Below are positions 45,691-56,379 of a stretch of 64,000 bases of DNA, piece by piece. Under the pieces are notes generated by a model, which made no database searches, had not been told where the DNA came from, and was given only the letters and a program-made list of their open reading frames with translations. Source of the stretch: Thinopyrum elongatum. Taxonomy: Eukaryota; Streptophyta; Magnoliopsida; Poales; Poaceae. The stretch is taken from assembly GCA_011799875.1 (NCBI GenBank), contig CM022299.1, forward strand, positions 339,541,307-339,605,306, in the 5' to 3' direction. Position numbers and translations under genes: made by a program. Within the stretch, counting starts at the first letter, position 1. Every line of letters starts with the position of its first letter.

Positions 45691-45928
45691 CATCTCGACT
45701 CGGTGAACTCATAGCTGGGAGTTTTGTGAAGTGAAAATTCTTTTTCAAGTTCTTGTGGTATTTGATACTTTGTGAGCTGATAGCAGATACTTTGAGATGG
45801 ATGTATTATCAGGCCGTGAAAATGATGTCAAATATGTGCAGTTTAATGGATGAGTGTTATCTAGATCCTTTTAATCTGAAGGTAGTTGCACTACTAAGGA
45901 AAGTAAAATAATCAGTATTTTCTATAGA

Positions 45929-46084
45929 CAAGAAATGGGCATTTGGCTCAGTAATCGTCCATTACTAGAGGTATTGTCACTTGACCATTTTCCAGAACTA
46001 GCTTCAATTCGTGGACTACCGGCACTTGCAAAATCAAAGAGGCTGACCATATCAAAGTGCCCAAAGTTGAAGCAAAGGAGATGA
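45929..46084 (+). pseudogene. NLR-type leucine-rich-repeat fragment (captured gene piece)
   Basis: A frame of about 51 codons ending at TGA 46082-46084. It begins around QEMGIWLSNRPLLEV and contains LSLDHFPELASIRGLPAL and LTISKCPKLKQ. The spacing L..L.L..FP.L..I.GL..L then L.I..CP.L is that of C-terminal leucine-rich repeats in grass NBS-LRR resistance proteins. No NB-ARC domain or start is present. The fragment is too short for the function and sits inside the 4.4 kb insert, so it is most likely a captured exon piece. Confidence 0.65.
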
Positions 46085-48059
46085 GATGCTACAAAAAAGG
46101 TACACATGCTAACAGTAGTTTTACCTTCCAGCCTTTACTCCGCTCTCGTCTGAAGTTTCTGAAAGCAAATCATTAACTTGAAACTCCCCACCTATTCAAC
46201 GGGTCTAGCCATAGCTGCAGGCAGCAGAGGATAAAAAATGCATGGATTAATTGGAACAAATCACACATACGCTATGGGCTACGGATCACACACGTATTAG
46301 CAAATGTGCTATAGATTAGATTGATTGATACCTCCTAGTGTACTATTTCTGTAACTGTATTTGGTCTGCACTTATAGGATTTAGGGAAGTGCTGCAAAAA
46401 TGTCTTGCATTTAGTTACAGAGGTAGTATCTGATAAACAACATCAGTTCTCATATAAAAATAAAAAAGTGTCTTAAGTCCACCTTGCAAAACAACATCAG
46501 TTCTGTACAAAACAACAATCTCTCACACACAGTACTGTAACTTCTTGTTACTTCTATGGAGGCACTGACCTCGTATTTTTTTTTGGACCAACCACTGACC
46601 TGAGAATTAGACATGGTGCCCATTGTATTCTCTCAACCTTGATTGTCTTGCAGTGCTTATAAGCTTAATTGTGAACAAAACACTTTATTTCTTGTTTTTT
46701 TATACTCAGAAGAAACCTTGTGAATGTTCAGATCAGGGAAACAGGAGGGCTCACTAACAAAAGCCACTAAAAAGTTTAGAGATTTATAGGGGTGGGTGAA
46801 GTACAAGAATACAAAAAGTTAAGAGTTGAGGAAGCGAAAAAGTTCAGAGGCCTCTTCCATTCACAAACGCACGCCTCTGGCTACTTGAGATGCGCCGGCG
46901 TCATCGCCCATCCAAAAATCGCAGTGCCTATCGAGCTACTTTGTCAAAAGCTTGCATCAATAGTTAACCCGGTACTATTACTGTTATCTACTATTATGCT
47001 AATGTTGTACTGTTGCTCTTGCTTATTAAGGCTTGCATCGATAGTTAATCTTGAACTGGATGTGTTAGTCTATGTTAGGTGAATGAAGCCTCGGGGCCAG
47101 GGGTCACCTGCGCTACAGAATACAAGTGTTTGCAGTTTGCTCACTAGAATGTTGAATGAGACTACATCACTATTACTCAAAAAAGTCATTTTGTATTTGT
47201 TCAGAATTATTCTCTGTGTCCGAGGCAAATAATGTTTTTTTGTTAATGCAATCCTCCCGTGGAAGCACTAAAACGCGCTACCTGTTGAACTGATATGCGC
47301 TACCTGTTGAACTGATATGGAAGACAAGGAGCAGGACCAAGTGTGCTAGAAGTTTTTTTTGTACCCATGTGCGGAAGCACATTATTTTTTCTGATAATTA
47401 TTATTGTGTTCATGTGGGTGCTTGAAAAGTTCCGTACAAGAATAGGCCGATGATTTTTGTGCTGAGGTCGGTGCTATGGATAATATGATTCATGTACATG
47501 TATTATATGTGTGGAAAAAATATCTATCACATTGAAGGAAAAATGGTTTGAATTAAAAATATTGATCAGTACGAGTTAAAAATGGTGGTCCGTTCAGAAT
47601 AAAAGAAATGACAGAAATTCAAATTGTAAAAGTTCAAGCAAAAAAGAAACCCCATGGAAATTCAAATGGTAAAGTACAAGTCGTAAAATGAGAGAAGCCC
47701 AGAACATCGTTGTAAAAAAATGTTGAGTTAAAAAAAAAGAAACAGACAAAACATTTTCTTTTTGAAAAAAACATCATTCAGTTCGACTATATAAACTATG
47801 CAAGTACAGGGGCGATGATACCGTAAACCATTGGAACTTTATGAGGAAAACCTTACCAAAAAACAAAGTAAAAGTCCAATATGTGAAAACACGCTTAGCA
47901 CAAACCCATACGGAGATCAGTTCGAGTACTTTTTTTCGAAACAGAAAAAAGAATACGACTGTTTTCATCGTATTCAAAATTACTCTGTGAATAATACATC
48001 AGTACAAAAACACACAAAGATCAGTACAAGTATTCTGTTTTTTCCGATGGGAAAACATC
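46085..48059. other. Insert interior, nothing recognised
   Basis: AT-rich non-coding sequence. A 96-codon frame at 46792-47082 has no family features I recognise. The phrase tacctgttgaactgatatg occurs twice in tandem at about 47280-47320. Confidence 0.4.
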
Positions 48060-48850
48060 ACGACATGTCTCACCGTATTCCAAATTACTCTTCAACGGTT
48101 GTGAATTTAAGAAAACTTTCAACATGACTAAGTTTCGCATTTTCGATAGCTTTTCAATGGTATGTTATTTGCCCCATTTCGACAAACTTTTTTAAAAAAA
48201 TCGCGTTCGAAATCAAATTTGACCGTATTCGAATTCGAGTTTAAACCGTAAGGAATTAGTAAAACATTTCTATACGCAAAAGTTGCGCACTTTCCATAGC
48301 TTTCCAACGCCGTATCATTTGTGTTAATCCGACAAACCGTTTGCAAAAAATCACAAAAATACGTTTCGCCCAGAATTTCATCGTTTTTCAAATTACTTTT
48401 AAGCATAGTTTTAAATAGCCGGCTATAGCTCCGCTATAGCCTTTTCAGCAGAGTGCCGCTAAATGGTCGCCTTCACAAATAGCCCGCTATAGCCTGCTAT
48501 AGCCCGCTATAGCTGATTTTGAGGCCCGCCTCTTTTTTCCATAGCCCGCTATTTAAAACATTACTTTTAAGTCATATAGAATTTGAAAAAACAATCTATA
48601 TGTGGAAGATGCGGATTTTCACCCGCTTTCCAACGCCATCTCATTTGCTCAATTCCGACATACCGTTTGAAAATTAACTCCAAAATACGATTCACGTTTT
48701 CGGTTTTGAAAAAACAGTTTTTTCAAAACTGCTCTTAAACCATGATGATTTTGCAAAAACGTTCTCTATGGTTGTAATCCACATGTCAAGAGCTTTCCAA
48801 CGATATATTACACGCCCCGTTCCAACGAAAAAAAATTATAAAGTTTTTTT
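48060..48850. repeat. Diverged ~150-bp tandem repeats
   Basis: Four related units share tagctttccaacgcc-like text followed by attccgacaaaccgtttg-like text, at about 48070-48190, 48230-48380, 48385-48700 (split by the MITE) and 48700-48850. Such arrays occur in Triticeae Mutator-like elements. No coding frame. Confidence 0.55.
48404..48563. mobile_element. hAT-like MITE, 160 bp
   Basis: Ends catagttttaaatagccgg and cccgctatttaaaacatta are inverted repeats over about 15 of 19 positions. It is flanked by exact cttttaag duplications (48396-48403 and 48564-48571), 8 bp as for hAT elements; the match extends to attacttttaag. The interior has several copies of the palindrome gctatagc. No coding capacity. 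Confidence 0.8.
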
Positions 48851-48956
48851 GAACTAAAGAAGACGATCAGTTCAACGAAATGACAGCGTCAGTACAACTA
48901 CTCGAAGTCGTCAGTTCAAAAATAGTAACAGAATAATATTCTGTTACGCGAAACAG

Positions 48957-50950
48957 AATAGCCTGGATGTATATATATATATATACACACACACCACGTG
49001 TCGAATGGGGGCGTAGCACGTACCACGCATCATGAACCTCGCTCTCTGTGGGGACTTTTCGGTTTCCGAGGTATATATATATAAGTGTATATATATATAT
49101 GGTGCCACATCAAAGTTGTGTGTTGCGTATTCAAACATCACACAAACACCTTTTTGGGCCACATGTAAACGGTGGTATGTGGTCCTATATAGGATGCTCA
49201 CTCACGTGCGACGTAACGCTTCGTTCCTGTGGGCCCGCGAGGTCGTCGTCCATCACTTTGACCCAACGAGAGATAGGCACATTTGACGAATAAGGAGGAT
49301 TAATTCTTTTAGGGATGTGTTAGGGTAGGAGTATATATATAGTACGTGTCGAAGGGGGGATGGGACCAACATATACTAGGTGTCACATGAACCTCACTCT
49401 GTGTGGGGACTTTGCGGTTTTTGAGGCAAATGCCACATCAAAAGGTTGTGCATTAGGTATTCAAAACATCACAACCACACACCTCTTCATATATATATTT
49501 TGGCACACATGCAAGCGATGATGGTTGTCCTGTGGCACTCACTCACGTGGTTATCGGCGATGCTTCCATCTGTCGGCCCGCTTCTTTCACCGACAGCGAG
49601 AGAGGTTAATTATTTTGACTTATAGGATGGGATTAATTTTTTGTTTGTCTCGCGATATAGGTCTTACATATATAATAGCGCATGTGTACACATGAATCCA
49701 TCCCTCTAGATCGAGGGGGGCGAGCACACGACACGTCATGAACCTCTTGCTCTGTGTGGGGACCTGTGCGATTTTGAACGCATGCACCACATCAATGTTG
49801 TGCATTAGGTATTCAACACACATATGCATGCATCACGCACCTCCATAAATATATTTGGGACACATGCATGCAATGGTTGTCTTTGGACATTCTCACTCGC
49901 TTGTTTATGGGCGGCAAGCCTATATATATTCGTGGGCCCACGTGGACGTCCATCATTTCGACCGACGACGAGAAAGGTTATCAGGGTGGATTCTTCTTCT
50001 TTGGTTCGTGTTACCGTATAGTAGGTCGATCATTCCAGGCCTAATTAAGTTTGAGTGCATGCATGCTACGCATCGTGAACCCTCGCTCACTGTGGGCATT
50101 TTACGGTTCCAAAGCATGGTGCCACATCAAATTTGCGCATTGCGTATTCAAACACCACACACATCACTTCCATATACATAATTGGGCCACATGCACAGAG
50201 TGGGTTTTGTCTTCAGACAGTACTCCCTCGCGAGGTTATCGACGACAAGCTAGCCCATTTTTGCGGGGCCGTGTGGACGACCATCACTTTGACCAACAAC
50301 GAGCGAGAGAGGTTATGCGATCAAGTTCGATTCTGTTTGGCCCGTGTTACAGTACGTCTTGGTGAGATGCCCTCCGCCCGACACATGTGTGTGTGTGTGG
50401 GGGGGGGGCTACTTCACACTACCCGCAACCTCCGTGGGGTAGGGGAAGTCCGGTTATTTTGCGAGGCACACATGCCACATCAAAGTTGTGAATGGTAGTT
50501 AAATATCACACCACATCATTTTCATACATATAGTATAGGGCCACCCGCAGGTGGTTCGTATGTGGTCTCACCTATCTCCTGCCACAAACACACATTTGTG
50601 GGTCGGCACACGGTCCACCTTTTTCGGGAAGCGAAAGGGGAAGTTTGACCATATATATGATGGACTCCTATAGATTTTGTGTTACGGTAGGGTGAGATTT
50701 CAAACCTAACTATCTGGGGGCATGCATTCGTAGCTAGAATTCCCTTACCGCCGACACGAAGTGGGGTTCGTAGGGGGTGGCTAACTAGCAATACTGTGCG
50801 CTTTGTGTGACAGGTGCTACATCAAAGTTGTGCATTGGGTATTCGAACATCAAACCACCCTTTTCATACATATATTTGGTCCACATGCAAGTGTGTTCGT
50901 GTTCTGACCCTTTCCCGCGTTTATTCTTTTTGCCAAATTTATAAACAGCA
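48957..50950. repeat. Tandem array of 320-360 bp units, right part
   Basis: Anchors at about 49100, 49430, 49790, 50120, 50470 and 50813 give spacings near 330-360 bp. Units also share gtgtggggacttt and ccgaggt-type text. With the left part there are at least nine diverged units. Small frames that span units are not conserved between them. Confidence 0.8.
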
Positions 50951-51240
50951 CACGAGTTGGATGCAGAAACCGTCTACGATTGGGTACGCAATAGACACGG
51001 TTCGGTCAGACTACCTGTGTGCCACGCCCGTGCCCCTGCAGTCACTCACATCAGCACAGTAGATTGGGCTCCACGAGGCTTGCCTCCCGCTCTCAAAAAT
51101 ATCTACTGCCTCGTAATCTCGAAAATATCTACCGCCTGGAAGGTTTTTATGTTTGATAGCACACGATTAGTATGTGCGGACCGTGTGCGATATCTGTTAC
51201 TCCCGCTCTGCTTCAATCTCTTGATTCAAATTTTCAGTAG
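50951..51240. other. CACTA interior before the 80-bp repeats, nothing recognised
   Basis: No coding frame I can assign. It contains gtgtgcgatatctg-type subterminal-like text at 51183-51196 and a partial copy of the following repeat. Confidence 0.4.
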
Positions 51241-51440
51241 CTCCGGCATTTTACTCCCGCCTCTGCATCCCTCGCAATCTCAAAAATATCTGCTCGCCCT
51301 TGATTCAAATTTTCAGTAGCCCCGCCTTGTTACTCCCGCCTCTGTATCCCTCGCAATCTCAAAAATATCTGCTCGCCCTTGATCCAAATTTTCAGTAGCC
51401 CAGCATTTTACTCCCGCCTAGTAAAATTTTCAGTGGCTGC
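51241..51440 (+). repeat. 80-bp tandem repeat upstream of the AP2-like frame
   Basis: Two full units (51241-51320 and 51321-51399) and a partial third share ttactcccgcctctg and caatctcaaaaatatctgct. They end with attttcagtag. The array lies about 250 bases before the AP2-like frame and could be part of its 5' region. Confidence 0.8.
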
Positions 51441-51642
51441 GGTATTTCCTCAAACACCACCTTGCCCCCCCTCCACACACACCACACACTCCCCAAAACC
51501 TCCGCTCACACAGGCACACAACACCCCTCCCTCGCTTGAAACCATTGGCAGGTCGCCGCCATCACCGCCGCCGCCTCCATCCTCAACCTCTGCCTGTGTG
51601 CCGGGGAGCTCGAGGAGCCAATGTCCCCTACATCGGTTCTAG

Positions 51643-52269
51643 GATTTCCCTGTCCTCCCACGGGCCCGGCCGCCGACGAGGTCCTACCTCGGGGTCTGGC
51701 AGTGGCGGTGGGGGACGTGGGTTGCCGAGATTACGGATCAGGAGACCCACACCCGTCGATGGCTCGGTAGCTTCCACACGGCCGAGCTCGCGGCCATGGA
51801 GTACGACCGCTGGCAGGTCCGCTACCACGGCGCGGCGGCTAGGCTCAATTTGCCCTTCGGCGCACGTCCGGTCGACCTCGTTCCGCCGGAGCCAGGGGTG
51901 GTGAGCTCGGCTATGGCGCGGGAGGACCGCGAGGCGTGGGAGCGCCTCGAGGCCGAGGCCGTCGACGAGGCCTACATGCAAGAGCTCCGCCAGCAGGACC
52001 CGGAGCTCGTGGAGGCGGAGCGGGTGATCTTTGCCGGCGCAGAGGGCGGCGAGGTTATCGTGCTCTCCTCCGATGACGAGGTCGAAGGCGGCGAGGACGG
52101 CGGCGCGGAGGGCGTCGAGGTGGGCGGCGAGGATGAGGAGATCGACGTCGACGAGTGGAGGAGTGTCTTCCCCAACGACCCCAACGATGGCACCGGTCTG
52201 GACCCGGCTCGCGGCACACCGTACCTGACGAGGAAGGATTGGCTCGACCTCCACTTCGACCAAAAGTAG
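51643..52269 (+). pseudogene. AP2/ERF-like domain protein, degenerate, carried by the CACTA element
   Basis: A frame open from just after a TAG (51640-51642) to TAG 52267-52269. Residues from 51685 to about 51858 form a full-length AP2/ERF-like domain of about 58 residues: YLGVWQWRWGTWVAEITD, then RRWLGSFHTAELAAMEYD, then GAAARLNLPF. The fold-defining W..WVAEI, WLGSF and AELAA..YD positions are kept. Arginines that normally contact DNA in YRGVRxR are Leu and Trp here. A helical Glu-rich middle follows (DREAWERLEAEAVDEAYMQE), then a strongly acidic tail, ending DWLDLHFDQK. The first in-frame ATG (51796) lies inside the domain, so a full domain needs an upstream exon, readthrough or another start. 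Proteins of this general type are common in wheat repeats. Probably a domesticated-then-decaying cargo gene. Confidence 0.65.
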
Positions 52270-52787
52270 TTTAGTTTAGTTTAAATTTATGTTTTATGTT
52301 CGGTTATGCAAAACTGTCTATGTTTATGTTTGAATGCATGCTACTTTCAGGTGAACCTGCTTTGAACTTGATCAAATTGAAGTTTACAATGTTAAGTTTA
52401 GGGAATCGACTAGAAACGGCCAAAAATTGCTGGAGTATATATATATATATATCCACTAAGGGTTTTAGTCCGTTAACTTTTAAAGGATTGGCTAGAGATG
52501 GTCTTATGCCTTTTTTATTTCAGTTCTTCACAATGTGATGCTCTATATGTGCAACTATTTGCCGTGCAGTTCAATTTCATCAATAACAGTTTCAATAATA
52601 CCATTATGAATTACGATATTTGGTTGTTGTTAAGGATGTTGCAGTTAACATTCCTTTTCGTTTTTTTAACAATAACTAGTGTACTTTAGACCTGCACAAT
52701 ACCAGTTTGAATGACTATATTTGCTTGTTTTTAAATGTTATGCCTGTTGCAATTAACACACCTTTCCACTTCTTGTTTTGCTTAACT
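52270..52787 (+). other. CACTA interior between AP2-like frame and solo LTR
   Basis: AT-rich, with a tatata run at about 52437-52451. No coding frame or repeat recognised. Confidence 0.4.
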
Positions 52788-54498
52788 TGTTGGGGAACGT
52801 AGTAGTAAATCAAAAAAAATTCTACGCATCACCAAGATCAATCTATGGAGAGACTAGCAACGAGAGAGAGGGGAGTGCATCTTCATACCCTTGAAGATCG
52901 CGATGCGGAAGCGTTGCAAGAACGTGGTTGGAGGAGTCGTACACGCAGCGATTCAGATCACGGTCGATTCCGATCTAAGCGCCGAACAACGGCGCCTCCG
53001 CGTTCAACACACGTGCAGCCCGGTGACGTCTCCCGCACCTTGATCCAGTAAGGAGGAGGGAGAGGTTGGGGAAGACAACTCCAGCAGCACGACGGCGTGG
53101 TGGTGGAGTTGGCAGTTCTCCGGCAGGGCTTCGCCAAGCTCAACGGAGGAGGAGGGGGAGGGCTGCGCCTTGGATGAGGTGCTGCTGCCCTCCCTCCTCC
53201 CCTCTATTTATAGGGTGAAGGGGGAAGGGGGCCGGCCCCTCTAGATGAGATCTAGAGGGGGGCGGTGGCCAAGGGGAGGGGGCTTGTCCCCCAAGCCAAG
53301 GTGGGCGCCCCCCTTTAGGGTTACCCCCAACCCTCGGCGCATGGGCCTAAGGGGGATGGCGCCCAGCCCACTTAGGGGCTGGTTCCCTTCCACATACAGC
53401 CCATAGGGCCCTCCGGGGCAGGTGGACCCTCCCGGTGGACCCCCGGAACCCCTTCGGTGGTCCCGGTACAATACCGGCAAACCCCCGAATACTTCCGGTG
53501 ACCGTATGATGACTTCCCATATATAAATCTTCACCTCCGGACCATTCCGGAACTCCTCGTGACGTCCGGGATCTCATCCGGGACTCCGAACAACATTCGG
53601 TAGCCACATACTATTTCCCATAACAATTCTAGCGTCACCGAACCTTAAGTGTGTAGACCCTACGGGTTCGGGAACCATGCAGACATGACCGAGACATCTC
53701 TCCGGCCAATAACCAACAGCGGGATCTGGATACCCATGTTGGCTCCCACATGTTCCACGATGATCTCATCGGATGAACCACGATGTCGAGGATTCAATCA
53801 ATCCCGTATACAATTCCCTTTGTCCATCGGTATGTTACTTGCCCGAGATTCGATCGTTGGTATCCCCATACCTCGTTCAATCTCGTTACCGGCATGTCTC
53901 TTTACTCGTTCCGTAACGCATGATCCCGTGGCTAACTCTTTAGTCACATATTGAGCTCATTATGATGATGCATTACCGAGTGGGCCCAGAGATACCTCTC
54001 CGTCATACAGAGTGACAAATCCCAGTCTCGATTCGTGCCAACCCAACAGACACTTTCGGAGATACCTGTAGTGCACCTTTATGGTCACCCAGTTACGTTG
54101 TGACGTTTGATACACCCAAAGCATTCCTACGGTATCCGGGAGTTGCACAATCTCATGGTCTAAGGAAATGATACTTGACATTAGAAAAGCTCTAGCAAAC
54201 GAACTACATGATCTTGTGCTATGCTTAGGATTGGGTCTTGTCCATCACATCACTCTCCCAATGATGTGATCCCGTTATCAATGACATCCAATGTCCATGG
54301 TTAGGAAACCATAACCATCTATTGATCAACGAGCTAGTCAACTAGAGGCTTACTAGGGACATGCTGTGATCTATGTATTCACACATGTATTACGGTTTCT
54401 GGTTAATACAATTATAGCATGAACAATAGACAATTATCATGAACAAGGAAATATAATAATAACCATTTTATTATTGCCTCTAGGGCATATTTCCAACA
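52788..54498 (-). repeat. Solo LTR, BARE/Angela/WIS type
   Basis: 1,711 bp from tgttggggaacg to atttccaaca. This is a BARE-group LTR on the minus strand: the minus-strand start is tgttggaaatatgccctaga and a TATA-like ctatttatagg lies near 53205. Flanks taact (52783-52787) and taaat (54499-54503) match at four of five bases. No internal region, so it is a solo LTR, inserted into the CACTA element. Confidence 0.9.
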
Positions 54499-55029
54499 TA
54501 AATAGCATGCTTAAACCTGCACACTGAAGCTATCATTTGTAGATTATGTTGTCTACCATGGATATATTTGGTTGATGTTTAGCCTGTTGTGCTTAACATG
54601 CCTTTATATGTACTCACACAGGACAATATTGAGAATAGATGTTGTTTTCCATCGAGGTTAGTTTCATCGCATTGCTTATATGTACTCACTATTCAGGATA
54701 TCGGTAGCTGGTACCATATAGTCTGGGGGCTGATAAGGGATTAATCATCAAATCGGACATTTCACTGAATATATCTGTAACCCATTTATCGGTAAGTTAA
54801 CTAGGGACATATTTAATATATCTAAGGCTACATAGCAACATGCATTGTACTGAATGACTAAATATGCAATCCCAGACTACATAGCAACAAGGAAGAGTGT
54901 TACCTTAATGTTCTGATGATGTCTAGATATACATGTAATAAGATCTTATATAATGGGATGGAGGGAGTGTTGTACTACATCATTTTGTAATTGTTGTTTA
55001 GCTTCTAATATTAACTTGGTGCTTTTAGG
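54499..55029 (+). other. CACTA interior before the two-exon frame
   Basis: Repeated-looking text (aatatatctgtaaccc, tatctaaggctacatagcaac) but no coding frame. It continues sequence from before the solo LTR. A likely splice acceptor, tggtgcttttag, ends near 55028. Confidence 0.45.
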
Positions 55030-55472
55030 TACATATGTCATTGCCAAAGAACCACACTTCGACCCTTTCTGCGTATGGGGCAAAGAGATATTCATGAACC
55101 AGCATCAAGTGAAGAAACTGATAAAGATTGTTATTAAAATGGGTCAAAAGATGTCAATCAAACTATTTGTTTACACTTTATGCAAGACAACAGTGAACTG
55201 CAGGATGGTAAGTAAGAACTCTGTAGCCTTCTTTTACTGCCCGTAATGAGTTGTGTTAGATGACAATGTCTGAATCTTTTTCCTTTGCAGTGGATCCTGA
55301 AGTAGTTTACTCAAGATTACCTCTCAAACTACATGATTGGCGGCTGGCCATCACAAGGGGTTGGACTAGAGTCGTGCGTGCCTTCTGTATCGAGGAGAGC
55401 ACAATAGGGTCATTCCGCTTCACCTTATTCAGCAACCAGAATGTCTCTCGCCTCTTTCTTTACCATCTGTAA
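55030..55472 (+). pseudogene. Two-exon frame with possible B3-like second half, frame broken
   Basis: Exon 1 (about 55030-55206) follows a cttttag acceptor and reads YVIAKEPHFDPFCVWGKEIF and MSIKLFVYTLCKTTVNCRM. A canonical donor gtaagt follows at 55207, and an acceptor tcctttgcag ends near 55291. Exon 2 reads DPEVVYSRLPLKLHDWRLAI then TRGWTRVVRAFCIEESTIGS to TAA/TAG at about 55470. The W..AITRGWTRVV....IEE...FRF pattern recalls REM-type B3 DNA-binding domains, but that is inference. Splicing at these sites puts exon 2 out of its good frame and gives a stop after four codons, so this copy appears broken by one base. It lies on the same strand as the AP2-like frame. Confidence 0.45.
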
Positions 55473-55659
55473 TAGTAAAAGTATACAACCCTGGTTCATC
55501 ATTCTTTATTTGGTGCTTATGTAACTTTTGAACATTTGTACCTGTGAATCTAATAATGCATTGGTCGTTTGAATCTGATGGATATGAATAAATCTATAGC
55601 CTACTTTCAAATTCAAATTAGGTACAATTTTAAATAGCAGTAATTAAATTAGGATAAAA

Positions 55660-56376
55660 TTACGCTCTGCAGGTCATTACGGCGCACACGGTCTATAAAG
55701 CACATCGTGTGTGATATACATCATAATCCAACATGGTTCATGGAGAGGAAACGTGTGTAACCATGCACACAGTTGCTGTTTGCAAAGCGTGTGTGATGTC
55801 AGACAATATCACAAATGGTGCGGGCAAACTAAACGTTTGTTATAGTTGCCTTATTGTACACGATTTGCAACCATGAACTATTTCTGATGTGGCACGCATC
55901 GTAAACGTTGCACCACATAATAGCATGTGCGATAGTTATCATGTACGACGATGTTACGACGGTCCGACATTTCGTAATCCTATCCGACACTCGTACGAAG
56001 ATTAGCTAATCTTCTTAATTAGTTATCGTATACGGTTCGGGAAAAGTGAATGTGCGTGATTGTCTATTTATCATACACATTCTATAATCGTGAACCGTTT
56101 GTGATGGGCCGTACATCATAAACGTAGCACCATAGAATACCGACTGTGATGGCAATGCGAGCACAAACGAGTTGCAAGGATAGAGCGTTTGGGATATTCG
56201 AGATATCAGAAACAGTTTTATAGGGACAACTGTATGCATCAAGGCTCCCTATCCCCGACGGTTTCTGGGTCGTGTGGGAAGGACTCCCTATCACACACAC
56301 TCACTTGGCGACGGTTCAAAACGCCGTCGCGAAAAGGGGTTAAAACCCGTTTGTATAGCACCTCGTTGTACCAGTG
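55660..56376 (-). repeat. CACTA 3' subterminal region
   Basis: Many copies of short motifs such as gtgtgtgatgt, catgtgcgatag, gtttgtgatg and inverted forms. It ends with cgacggttcaaaacgccgtcg, a palindrome-like block at about 56310-56332, and the terminus gttgtaccagtg. This matches the style of the 5' subterminal region and would be the transposase-binding zone. Confidence 0.65.
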
Positions 56377-56379
56377 ATG

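Larger units (their letters stand above)
44547..48956. mobile_element. 4.4 kb insert within the array, class uncertain
   Basis: It interrupts the tandem array between tatata tracts. Subtracting it restores unit spacing of about 345 bp between the anchors at 44355 and 49100. attctgttac near 44571 and its inverse gtaacagaat near 48925 are possible inverted ends, and the tatatatat tracts could be a Mutator-type duplication, but low complexity makes this uncertain. It carries GC-rich repeats, a minisatellite, an NLR-type leucine-rich-repeat fragment, diverged repeats and a hAT-like MITE. A gene-capturing Mutator-like element is the favoured reading; a Helitron is an alternative. Confidence 0.45.
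40955..56376 (+). mobile_element. CACTA (En/Spm) DNA transposon, 15.4 kb, probably non-autonomous
   Basis: Begins CACTATGCAGG and ends TTGTACCAGTG, i.e. CACT at both inverted ends, with a 3-bp atg duplication on each side. Removing it plus one atg rebuilds the LTR sequence catgggctttg seen at 33958-33967. Subterminal repeats rich in gtgtgcgat lie at both ends (41090-41660 and 55660-56330). I find no TNP2-like transposase. Cargo includes an AP2/ERF-like frame, a two-exon frame on the same strand, a large tandem array, and nested insertions at 44547-48956 and 52788-54498. Confidence 0.88.

Noticed and set aside
51536..51904. 122-codon frame overlapping the AP2-like region
   Set aside because: Different phase from the AP2 domain; Arg-rich shadow frame.
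54953..55246. Single-exon 97-codon reading of the B3-like region
   Set aside because: The sequence contains clear splice signals; the first ~25 codons look intronic or intergenic and the frame stops within the intron.
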